This document shows positions 1 through 5,837 of a DNA stretch of 9,953 nucleotides, piece after piece; the first letter of the stretch is position 1, and each line of letters starts with the position of its first letter. The notes beneath the pieces are model-generated. The model ran no database searches, had not been told where the DNA came from, and worked only from the letters and a program-made list of their open reading frames with translations. Source of the stretch: JASFQI01 sp050115555 (GTDB lineage Bacteria; Desulfobacterota; DSM-4660; Desulfatiglandales; HGW-15); assembly GCA_050115555.1 (NCBI GenBank), contig JASFQI010000174.1, positions 1-9,953 on the forward strand, in the 5' to 3' direction. A program made the translations under genes and the position numbers.

Positions 1-63
1 CGCGCTTTGGCGACTGTGCGAGACGCAGAGCACGCCTAGATTCAGACTCTTCATTCCGGTCAT

Positions 64-119
64 TCGGACTCGCGTGCTGGAGGTCCGACCAATAATCGGG
101 CTGCCCGTTCCCAGGGCAG
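64..119 (+). promoter_or_regulatory. Leader of aapJ with two small inverted repeats
   Basis: Bases 1-148 hold no gene that I can support. Two short inverted repeats lie upstream of aapJ: TCGGAC (64-69) pairs with GTCCGA (83-88) across 13 nt, and CTGCCC (101-106) pairs with GGGCAG (114-119) across 7 nt. An AATAAT (91-96) resembles a -10 box, but no good -35 sits at the right distance. These could be an operator or leader hairpins for the aap operon. They are short enough to arise by chance, so the role is inference. Confidence 0.2.
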
Positions 120-151
120 GCAATGTCAACCATGACAAAGAGGAGGGAATG

Positions 152-1174
152 ATGAGAACCCTGAAACTGTGCCTGGTGCTGGCAACAGCCATCGTGTTCG
201 TTACGGCCGGTGCGGCCATGGCGGGCGAGACGCTCGATACGGTGAAGGCGAGAGGATTTATCAAGGCCGGCGTGAACGGGGACGTCTACGGCTTCAGCAT
301 GCCGGACGAGAAGGGCGTGTGGAAGGGTCTGGACGTGGACACGGCCCGGGCCGTGGCCGTAGCGATCTTCGGTGATCCCACCAAGGTGGAGTTCACCGCG
401 CTCACGGCGGTTCAGCGGCTCCCTGCGCTCCAGAGCAAGGAGATCGATGTGCTCTGCCGGAACACGACTCAGACGCTGACCCGGGAGACCACGAACGGAC
501 TGAACTTCTGCCACGTAAATTACTATGACGGTCAGGGCTTCCTGATCCCCAAGAAACTTGGCATCAAAAGCGCTAAGGAGCTGGGTGGCGCTGCGGTCTG
601 CGTGCTTCCCGGGACGACCACGGAGATGAATGCGGCGGACTTTTTCCGCGCCAACGGACTGGAATGGAAACCGGTGGTCATCGAGCAGGCCTCCGAGCTG
701 AACAAGGCTTTTTTTGCAGGGCGGTGCGACTGCCTGACCTCTGATGCCTCTCAACTGGCTGCACACCGATCCGTGGCTCCGAATCCGGACGATTATGTGC
801 TCCTGCCCGAGATCATCTCCAAGGAGCCCCTGGCCCCGGTGGTCCGCCACGGGGACGATCAATGGTACGATATCGTGAACTGGGTGACCATGGCCCTGAT
901 CGAGGCCGAGGAACTGGGCATCACATCCAAGAACGTGGACCAGATGCTCAAGAGCGAAAACCCCAAGATCAAGCGTCTTCTCGGCGTGACCCCGGGCATG
1001 GGCAAGGCCCTGGGCCTGGATGACGACTGCTTCTTCAACGTGATCAAGCAGGTCGGTAACTACGGCGAGATTTTCGAGCGCACCGTGGGTCCCGACACCA
1101 AGCTCGGGCTCCAGCGCGGGCTGAACGCCCTTTGGACCGAGGGCGGTCTGATGTATGCGTCTCCGTTCCGATGA
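152..1174 (+). CDS. aapJ: General L-amino-acid ABC transporter, periplasmic substrate-binding protein AapJ
   Basis: This is the periplasmic receptor that captures L-amino acids and delivers them to AapQM. The 340-aa product has a signal peptide (Lys5, hydrophobic residues 6-22, likely cleavage after AMA at 22-24) and then a type-2 solute-binding fold. Family features seen are GLDVDTARAVA (59-69), RNTTQTLTRET (103-113), YYDGQGF (124-130), PGTTTE (153-158), VGNYGE (301-306), RGLNALW (322-328) and the C-terminal GGLMYASPFR. The length matches AapJ (about 340 aa). AGGAGG at 141-146 lies 5 nt before the ATG at 152, and the adjacent in-frame ATG at 149 would leave only 2 nt, so I chose 152. The frame is open upstream to a GTG at 74, but that would bury the signal peptide. 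The mature protein has six cysteines (102, 120, 150, 192, 194, 293), which is many for this family. First gene of the aap operon. Confidence 0.95.
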   Translation: MRTLKLCLVLATAIVFVTAGAAMAGETLDTVKARGFIKAGVNGDVYGFSMPDEKGVWKGLDVDTARAVAVAIFGDPTKVEFTALTAVQRLPALQSKEIDVLCRNTTQTLTRETTNGLNFCHVNYYDGQGFLIPKKLGIKSAKELGGAAVCVLPGTTTEMNAADFFRANGLEWKPVVIEQASELNKAFFAGRCDCLTSDASQLAAHRSVAPNPDDYVLLPEIISKEPLAPVVRHGDDQWYDIVNWVTMALIEAEELGITSKNVDQMLKSENPKIKRLLGVTPGMGKALGLDDDCFFNVIKQVGNYGEIFERTVGPDTKLGLQRGLNALWTEGGLMYASPFR

Positions 1175-1225
1175 TCCCCGATGATAGGGCGCGCGGTTCG
1201 AACGACGCGCCGGTTTCGTCTCTGT

Positions 1226-1248
1226 CCGGCCCGGGTTGTCCGGGCCGG
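1226..1248 (+). terminator. Strong GC hairpin after aapJ (attenuator or 3' stabiliser)
   Basis: CCGGCCCGG (1226-1234) and CCGGGCCGG (1240-1248) form a perfect 9-bp stem around the loop GTTGT, followed only by CCTTTCCT rather than a true T run. It lies in the 133-nt gap between aapJ and aapQ. Such hairpins after binding-protein genes commonly act as partial terminators or block 3' exonucleases, giving more binding protein than permease. A weaker stem, GGCGCG (1188-1193) with CGCGCC (1206-1211), precedes it and encloses the palindrome GTTCGAAC. The structure is seen; the role is inferred. Confidence 0.55.
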
Positions 1249-1287
1249 GCCTTTCCTGACCCCCGGACACACCGAATCCTGGATACC

Positions 1288-1302
1288 CTTCCTGTAAGGA
1301 AG
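1288..1302 (+). promoter_or_regulatory. Hairpin covering the aapQ ribosome binding site
   Basis: CTTCCT (1288-1293) pairs with AGGAAG (1297-1302) across the 3-nt loop GTA. The right arm is the Shine-Dalgarno sequence of aapQ, whose ATG follows at 1308, so folding would hide the ribosome binding site. The stem is short and probably only moderately stable. It could damp aapQ translation relative to aapJ. Confidence 0.35.
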
Positions 1303-1307
1303 CCGGC

Positions 1308-2501
1308 ATGACTCCAGCGGATGCGGCACCCGGCAATGTGACCTCGGAAAAGGTCCCCTTCTGGCTCGATCCCAAAAAACGCGCGATCCTGTTCCAGATC
1401 GGAACCCTTTGCGCGGTGGGCCTTCTGGGCTACTACCTGATCTCCAATGTCCTGGCCAACCTGGAGCGGCAGTCCATCGCTACGGGCTGGAGCTTTCTGG
1501 GAAAAGAGGCCTCCTTCGAGATCGGGGAGTCCATGATTCCCTACTCCGCGGCCAGCAGCTACCTTCGGGCCCTGGCCGTGGGGGCCCTGAACACCCTGCT
1601 CGTGGCCTTTGTGGGTAACCTGATCACTATCCTGCTAGGCACCATCGTCGGTATTGCCCGGCTCTCGTCCAACTGGCTCGTCTCCAAGATCGCGGCGATC
1701 TACATCGAGGTCATGCAGGATATCCCCGTGCTCCTGCAGCTCTTCTTCTGGTATGCCATCTTCTACGAGACCATGCCCTCACCTCGCCATGCCTTGAATC
1801 CCTTGGCCGGCGTGTTCCTGTGCAACCGCGGAGTGATGTTCACGGTTCCCGAGGCCCATGTTGCACATGCCTACATGGGATTGGCTTTTGTCGTCGCCTG
1901 CGTGACGGCCTGGTTCATACGCAGGTGGGCTCGCAGGAGACAGGACCGGACCGGCAAACCCTTTCCTGTATTCCGGGTGTCCCTGGTCCTGATTCTGGGG
2001 CTCCCCCTTCTGGCCTGGTGGCTGGGTGGGGCTCCCACGGCGCTGGATGTGCCCGAGCTTCGCGGGTTCAACTTCAAGGGCGGGCTCACGATGAGTCCCG
2101 AGTTCTTCGCGGTCGTCATGGGGCTTGTGCTTTACACGGCCGCGTTCGTGGCCGAGGTCGTACGGGCCGGGATCCAGTCCGTGAGCAAGGGGCAGACCGA
2201 GGCTGCCATGAGCATCGGCCTTCGGCCCACTATGGTGCTCAACCTGGTGATTCTGCCCCAGGCCCTTCGGGTAATCATTCCGCCGCTCACGAGCCAGATG
2301 CTCAACCTCACCAAGAACAGCTCTCTGGCCGTGGCCATCGGGTACCCGGACTTCGTTTCCGTGGCCAACACGACCATCAACCAGACCGGCCAGGCCATCG
2401 AGGGGGTGGCCATGATCATGACCGTGTACCTGATCTTCAGCCTGTCCACATCGGCGTTCATGAACTGGTACAACAAGCGGGCCGCCCTGGTGGAGCGATG
2501 A
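1308..2501 (+). CDS. aapQ: General L-amino-acid ABC transporter, inner-membrane permease AapQ
   Basis: One of the two channel-forming subunits that pair with AapM to move amino acids across the inner membrane. The 397-aa product has a first hydrophobic segment near 27-47, others near 88-118, 139-152, 186-204, 222-240 and 262-284, and a last one near 366-383. The HisMQ-type EAA loop that docks on the ATPase spans about 298-320 (EAA at 298-300, Gly304, LPQA at 316-319), followed by IPP and the KNSSLA segment (336-341). The long extension before the conserved domain is typical of AapQ compared with short HisQ/GlnP permeases. The ATG at 1308 has AGGA at 1297-1300, 7 nt upstream. The stop overlaps the aapM start as ATGA (2498-2501), pointing to translational coupling. 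Confidence 0.93.
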   Translation: MTPADAAPGNVTSEKVPFWLDPKKRAILFQIGTLCAVGLLGYYLISNVLANLERQSIATGWSFLGKEASFEIGESMIPYSAASSYLRALAVGALNTLLVAFVGNLITILLGTIVGIARLSSNWLVSKIAAIYIEVMQDIPVLLQLFFWYAIFYETMPSPRHALNPLAGVFLCNRGVMFTVPEAHVAHAYMGLAFVVACVTAWFIRRWARRRQDRTGKPFPVFRVSLVLILGLPLLAWWLGGAPTALDVPELRGFNFKGGLTMSPEFFAVVMGLVLYTAAFVAEVVRAGIQSVSKGQTEAAMSIGLRPTMVLNLVILPQALRVIIPPLTSQMLNLTKNSSLAVAIGYPDFVSVANTTINQTGQAIEGVAMIMTVYLIFSLSTSAFMNWYNKRAALVER

Positions 2502-3601
2502 GTGGAAATATGCAGGAGACCCCCTACAGCCCAAAATCCGGCGCGCTGAAACCTCCGGTCACCAACGTGGGGGTCCTGGGCTGGGTGCGGGCCAACCTGT
2601 TTAACGGGTGGTTCAACTCCGCCCTGACCGTGGCCACCCTCTGGTTCCTGTGGGAGGTGGTTCCCCCCATGGTTGGGTGGCTCTTCCTGGACGCGGTCTG
2701 GACCGCTGGGAGTGAGGCCTGCCGATCGGCGGACGGTGCCTGCTGGTCCGTGATTACGGAGAACATCCGGTTCATATTGTTCGGATTCTTCCCTTACGAG
2801 TTACAGTGGCGACCGCTCATCGCCATGTTCATACTGTTCGGGCTTCTCTACTACAGCCAGGACCGCACCCACTGGAAGAAGAGCCTGCTTTACGCCTGGA
2901 TTCTGGGCCTTTTCGCCATGGGCCTCCTCATGAGGGGTGGGCTTTTCGGGCTGGCGCCCGTGGACAGCACCAAGTGGGGCGGGCTGCCTCTGACGCTTCT
3001 TCTCTCGGTGTTCGGACTGGCCGCTGCGTATCCGCTGGGCGTCGTTCTCGCCCTGGGCAGGCAGTCCACCATGCCGGGCGTCCGGTGGCTCTGTATCGTG
3101 TACATCGAGGCGATTCGCGGGGTTCCACTGATCAGCCTGCTTTTCATGTCCGCGATCATCTTTCCGCTGTTTCTTCCCGAAGGGGTGACCATCAACAAGA
3201 TCCTTCGGGCCCAGGCCGCGATCATCCTCTTTACGGCGGCTTACATTGCAGAGGTGGTCCGGGGCGGTCTACAGGGCATGAGCCGGGGCCAGTACGAGGC
3301 GGCCGATTCCATGGGGCTCAACTACTATCAGACCATGCGCCTCGTCATCCTGCCCCAGGCGCTCAAGATCGTGATTCCCCCCACCGTGAGCATTCTGATC
3401 TCTGCATTCAAGGACACCTCCCTGGTGGTGATCATCGCGCTTTTCGACGTGCTCAAGACGACCAAGTCGGTCATCTCGGATCCCGAGTGGCTGGGGTTCA
3501 GCCGAGAGGCCTACATCTTCGTGGCGCTTCTTTACTTTCTGGGGTGCTTTTCCATGTCCCATTACAGCCGGCGCTTGGAGCGGGAGCTGAAGACGGATTG
3601 A
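2498..3601 (+). CDS. aapM: General L-amino-acid ABC transporter, inner-membrane permease AapM
   Basis: Second permease of the Aap importer, a 367-aa partner of AapQ. The N-terminal part carries a hydrophobic segment near 43-66 and the family-typical region ending FFPYELQWRP (97-106). Further membrane segments lie near 107-118, 131-150, 162-186, 198-226 and 238-253. The EAA loop is about 267-289 (EAA 267-269, Gly273, LPQA 285-288), followed by IPP and FKDTSLV (304-310). The start is taken as the ATG at 2498, which overlaps the aapQ stop by four bases. The nearest Shine-Dalgarno-like GGAG (2492-2495) is only 2 nt away, so expression probably depends on coupling to aapQ. The same frame stays open further upstream inside aapQ, but that translation resembles no protein. 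aapP follows after 41 nt. Confidence 0.93.
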   Translation: MSGNMQETPYSPKSGALKPPVTNVGVLGWVRANLFNGWFNSALTVATLWFLWEVVPPMVGWLFLDAVWTAGSEACRSADGACWSVITENIRFILFGFFPYELQWRPLIAMFILFGLLYYSQDRTHWKKSLLYAWILGLFAMGLLMRGGLFGLAPVDSTKWGGLPLTLLLSVFGLAAAYPLGVVLALGRQSTMPGVRWLCIVYIEAIRGVPLISLLFMSAIIFPLFLPEGVTINKILRAQAAIILFTAAYIAEVVRGGLQGMSRGQYEAADSMGLNYYQTMRLVILPQALKIVIPPTVSILISAFKDTSLVVIIALFDVLKTTKSVISDPEWLGFSREAYIFVALLYFLGCFSMSHYSRRLERELKTD

Positions 3602-3604
3602 CCC

Positions 3605-3637
3605 CAGGAAAAAGGATCAAGGATTCAGGAAAAAGGA
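3605..3637 (+). repeat. 12-bp direct repeat before aapP
   Basis: CAGGAAAAAGGA occurs at 3605-3616 and again at 3626-3637, separated by 9 nt, in the 41-nt gap between aapM and aapP. The second copy supplies the Shine-Dalgarno of the first possible aapP start (3643). The segment looks like a small duplication that doubled a purine-rich ribosome-binding tract. Confidence 0.7.
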
Positions 3638-3642
3638 AGACC

Positions 3643-4437
3643 ATGAAAGAGGAACAGACCATGAGCGAACAGGAGCCGGGCGACAACGTCACCAAGCCGT
3701 CCAGCGAGGCGATCGTGGAAATGACCGATCTGCACAAGTGGTTCGGGGACTTTCACGTGCTTCGAGGCATCAATCTGACGGTGCACAAGCAGGAACGGAT
3801 CGTGGTGTGCGGCCCGTCCGGTTCCGGGAAGTCCACCCTGATCCGATGCATCAACCGCCTGGAGGAGCACCAGCGCGGGAAGATCATCGTGGACGGAATG
3901 GAGCTCACGAACAACATCAAGAAGATCGAGAAGGTCCGTGCCGAGGTGGGCATGGTGTTCCAGCACTTCAACCTGTTCCCCCATTTGACCATCCTCGACA
4001 ACCTTACCCTCGGCCCGGTCTGGGTGCGCAAGGTCCCCCGGAGGGAGGCCGAGGAAACGGCCATGTACTACCTGGAGAAGGTACAGATCGCGGAGCAGGC
4101 CCGAAAGTTCCCCGGGCAGCTCTCAGGTGGCCAGCAGCAGCGGGTGGCCATTGCGCGCAGCCTCTGTATGAAGCCCAAGCTCATGCTTTTTGACGAGCCC
4201 ACCTCCGCTCTGGACCCTGAGATGATCAAGGAGGTCCTGGACGTGATGATCGAGCTCGCCCGGGAAGGCATGACCATGATCGTGGTGACCCACGAGATGG
4301 GATTCGCCCGAAGTGTGGCCCACCGCGTGCTCTTCATGGACTTCGGCCAGATCGTGGAAGGGAACTCGCCCGAGGAGTTTTTCAACAACCCTCAGCATGA
4401 CCGGACCAAGTTGTTTCTCAGTCAGATCCTCCACTGA
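3643..4437 (+). CDS. aapP: General L-amino-acid ABC transporter, ATP-binding protein AapP
   Basis: Cytoplasmic ATPase that powers the AapQM channel as a dimer. The 264-aa product has all nucleotide-binding motifs intact: Walker A GPSGSGKS (57-64), Q-loop Gln107 in VFQHFN, signature LSGGQ (160-164), Walker B LMLFDE (180-185), D-loop SALD (188-191) and switch His217. It ends LFLSQILH, the usual AapP C-terminus. Two starts are plausible: ATG 3643 (AGGA 3634-3637, 5 nt away) and in-frame ATG 3661 (GAGGA at 3649-3653, 7 nt away), the latter giving 258 aa. The conserved domain begins only near residue 24, so the sequence does not settle the choice. The frame is open far upstream through aapM, but that part is an out-of-frame shadow. 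Last gene of the operon. Confidence 0.95.
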   Translation: MKEEQTMSEQEPGDNVTKPSSEAIVEMTDLHKWFGDFHVLRGINLTVHKQERIVVCGPSGSGKSTLIRCINRLEEHQRGKIIVDGMELTNNIKKIEKVRAEVGMVFQHFNLFPHLTILDNLTLGPVWVRKVPRREAEETAMYYLEKVQIAEQARKFPGQLSGGQQQRVAIARSLCMKPKLMLFDEPTSALDPEMIKEVLDVMIELAREGMTMIVVTHEMGFARSVAHRVLFMDFGQIVEGNSPEEFFNNPQHDRTKLFLSQILH

Positions 4438-4498
4438 TGTTTCCGTCCAGAAATGGTTATTTTCCTCAATCTCTGCGTCACGCCGCGGGATTCCTTGT

Positions 4499-4517
4499 TC
4501 CCGCCCAAAGGGCGGGA
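4499..4517. terminator. Perfect GC hairpin between convergent operons
   Basis: TCCCGCCC (4499-4506) and GGGCGGGA (4510-4517) form an 8-bp stem with loop AAA. An alternative partner for the left arm is GCGGGA at 4485-4490, so two folds compete. Neither strand has a T run after it, so it is not a standard intrinsic terminator. It lies between the 3' ends of aapP and the EamA-family gene and could stall polymerase or protect transcript ends from both sides. Confidence 0.4.
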
Positions 4518-4554
4518 CGCGCAAGCCATCACCTTTCATTCCGTTGCAGAGTTT

Positions 4555-4583
4555 CCTTTAAGTGAAGCTTGAGGGTTTTCTTC
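4555..4583 (+). terminator. Candidate intrinsic terminator of the aap operon
   Basis: CCTTTAAG (4555-4562) pairs with CTTGAGGG (4568-4575), using six Watson-Crick and two G-U pairs, around the loop TGAAG. TTTTCTTC follows directly (4576-4583). This is the only stem plus T-rich run in the convergent gap and it faces the right way for aapP, 118 nt beyond its stop. The stem is not strong, so confidence is moderate. Confidence 0.4.
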
Positions 4584-4604
4584 GTGAACTTCGTGTGCTT
4601 CGTG
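4580..4604. repeat. Three CTTCGTG units at 9-bp period
   Basis: CTTCGTG occurs at 4580-4586, 4589-4595 and 4598-4604, each followed by a different dinucleotide (AA, TG, GT), giving a 9-bp period. On the minus strand the unit reads CACGAAG. It overlaps the end of the terminator candidate and lies just beyond the EamA-family gene. I recall similar CACGAAG tracts from intergenic regions of several environmental bacteria, but could not check this. Confidence 0.7.
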
Positions 4605-4622
4605 GTGAAGCCCGTGCCGGGT

Positions 4623-5525
4623 TCAGGATGTGCGGCGTGCTTTCACCGAGCGGGAGGAAGAGCGGTTCGTCAGGGTGATGCCGGTGAGCACGAGGACTGC
4701 GCCGGTCACGAGGGAGAGGCTCAGGGGTTCGTCCAGGATCACGGCGGCGAGCAGGATGGCGCTCACCGGAACCAGGTTGATGAACTGGCTCGCCCGTGCA
4801 GGACCGATCTCTCGTATTCCGCGGTAGTACCACACAAACCCCAGCACGGTGCCGAAAACACCCAGATAAAGGATCCCCACCCAGCTGGCGGACCCGTAAT
4901 CGAAAATCTTGTGCGGAAGCCCTTCCAGGCAGGCGGGAAGGGCCAGGGCGGTCATGCCGATGAGCGATGCCCAGGTCACGGCGGTAAGCGGGGAGAGAGT
5001 GGCCAGGACGACCTTGCCCACCAGGGAGTACGCGACCCAGCTCAGCACGCAGCAGAAGATGAAGAGTTCGCCGAGCCCCACTCCCCCCTGAAGTACGTAG
5101 TCGAGGTCTCCGCGGGAGATGACCACTGCCGCCCCTGTCACGGAGAGGAGAATGCCTAAAACGGCCAAGGGCCGGAGACGGTCTCGAAAGATCAGGGCCG
5201 AGAACAGGGTGATGAATACCGGGTTGTTTGCAATGATGAGGGAGGCCCTGCTTGCCTCGATCCGCTCGAGCCCCATGAAGAAAAAGACGTTGTAAGAGAA
5301 GACACCCGTGAGCCCCAGGAGGGTCAGGTACGGAAACAGGCGTTTTTCCGGCAGGGGGATCCTGCCCTCTGCCTTCCAGGTGAACAGGACCAAGCAGATC
5401 GACGCCGTGAGGAACCTCAAAAAGGCCGCGGAAAAGGGTCCCAACTCCCGGGCAACGATGCGGCCGGCTACAAAGGTGCCGCCCCAGAACACGGCGGTCA
5501 AAACCAGTTTGAGGTAGACGATCAT
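4623..5525 (-). CDS. EamA/DMT-superfamily membrane transporter
   Basis: A predicted 10-segment inner-membrane permease of the drug/metabolite transporter superfamily, whose members mostly export amino acids, metabolites or drugs. The 300-aa product has two EamA repeats, near 5-136 and 151-286. The first begins FWGGTFVAGR (13-22). The second contains the signature GPARASQFINLVPV (241-254) followed by LDEPLSL (264-270). The tail (288-300) is basic and serine-rich. The frame could begin 20 codons earlier, at 5585, but that segment is charged and overlaps the ferredoxin gene. The ATG at 5525 gives the normal family N-terminus. No good Shine-Dalgarno precedes it: the nearest AAGG overlaps the ferredoxin stop about 14 nt away, so reinitiation is likely. 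It starts 16 nt after the ferredoxin gene and appears co-transcribed. The substrate cannot be told from sequence. Confidence 0.88.
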   Translation of the reverse strand: MIVYLKLVLTAVFWGGTFVAGRIVARELGPFSAAFLRFLTASICLVLFTWKAEGRIPLPEKRLFPYLTLLGLTGVFSYNVFFFMGLERIEASRASLIIANNPVFITLFSALIFRDRLRPLAVLGILLSVTGAAVVISRGDLDYVLQGGVGLGELFIFCCVLSWVAYSLVGKVVLATLSPLTAVTWASLIGMTALALPACLEGLPHKIFDYGSASWVGILYLGVFGTVLGFVWYYRGIREIGPARASQFINLVPVSAILLAAVILDEPLSLSLVTGAVLVLTGITLTNRSSSRSVKARRTS

Positions 5526-5541
5526 AGAGCGTTGCCAGGCC

Positions 5542-5835
5542 TTACGCCTCCAATTCCATGCGAATGGCCCCCTTGGGACACACAAGGGCGCAGATGCCGC
5601 ACCCCTTGCAGTAGTCGTAGTCGATCTCGATCCGGCCGGTCTCTGGGTTGCGGGTGATACACAGGTCCGGGCAGAACAGCCGGCACAGGTCGCAGCTGTC
5701 GCAGGAAAGGAGGCTCAGGCAGCGGGAGGCCTCCAAAGGGACATGTTCCTCGGTGAGGGGAGTGGCCCTGTCCCAACCCGAAGGAAGGTTCTCCGCCGGG
5801 CGGCATGTGAGGAAGGCGTGCTGCGAGGATGGCAT
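5542..5835 (-). CDS. 2x[4Fe-4S] ferredoxin, delta-subunit-like protein of 2-oxoacid oxidoreductase
   Basis: A 97-aa electron carrier with two complete [4Fe-4S] motifs: Cys45, 48, 51, 55 followed by Pro, and Cys76, 79, 82, 86 followed by Pro. Two more cysteines lie at 39 and 59. The first 38 residues lack cysteine motifs apart from Cys11. Size and spacing fit the delta (PorD-like) subunit of ferredoxin-linked 2-oxoacid oxidoreductases, which carries electrons from the beta-subunit cluster. A free bacterial-type ferredoxin is the alternative. The ATG at 5835 has AGGAG 8 nt upstream and lies 2 nt after the stop of the flavoprotein gene. An upstream ATG at 5970 in the same frame would overlap that gene by 133 nt and adds no domain. 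The position after the flavoprotein suggests it shuttles electrons between korABC and that enzyme. Confidence 0.88.
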   Translation of the reverse strand: MPSSQHAFLTCRPAENLPSGWDRATPLTEEHVPLEASRCLSLLSCDSCDLCRLFCPDLCITRNPETGRIEIDYDYCKGCGICALVCPKGAIRMELEA

Positions 5836-5837
5836 AC

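Noticed and set aside
1..30. Sigma-54-type promoter near the left edge
   Set aside because: A TGG followed by TGC is present, but the GG to GC spacing is 7 nt rather than the required 10.
1820..2497. Upstream extension of the aapM frame inside aapQ
   Set aside because: The translation resembles no protein and the ATGA overlap start gives the normal family length.
1779..2534. 251-codon open frame antisense to aapQ
   Set aside because: Its translation is low-complexity, rich in Gly, His and Pro, with no domain; it mirrors the codon bias of aapQ in a GC-rich genome.
2806..3642. Long open frame fused in front of aapP
   Set aside because: It runs out of frame through aapM, has no recognisable domain, and aapM on the same strand is a full-length conserved gene.
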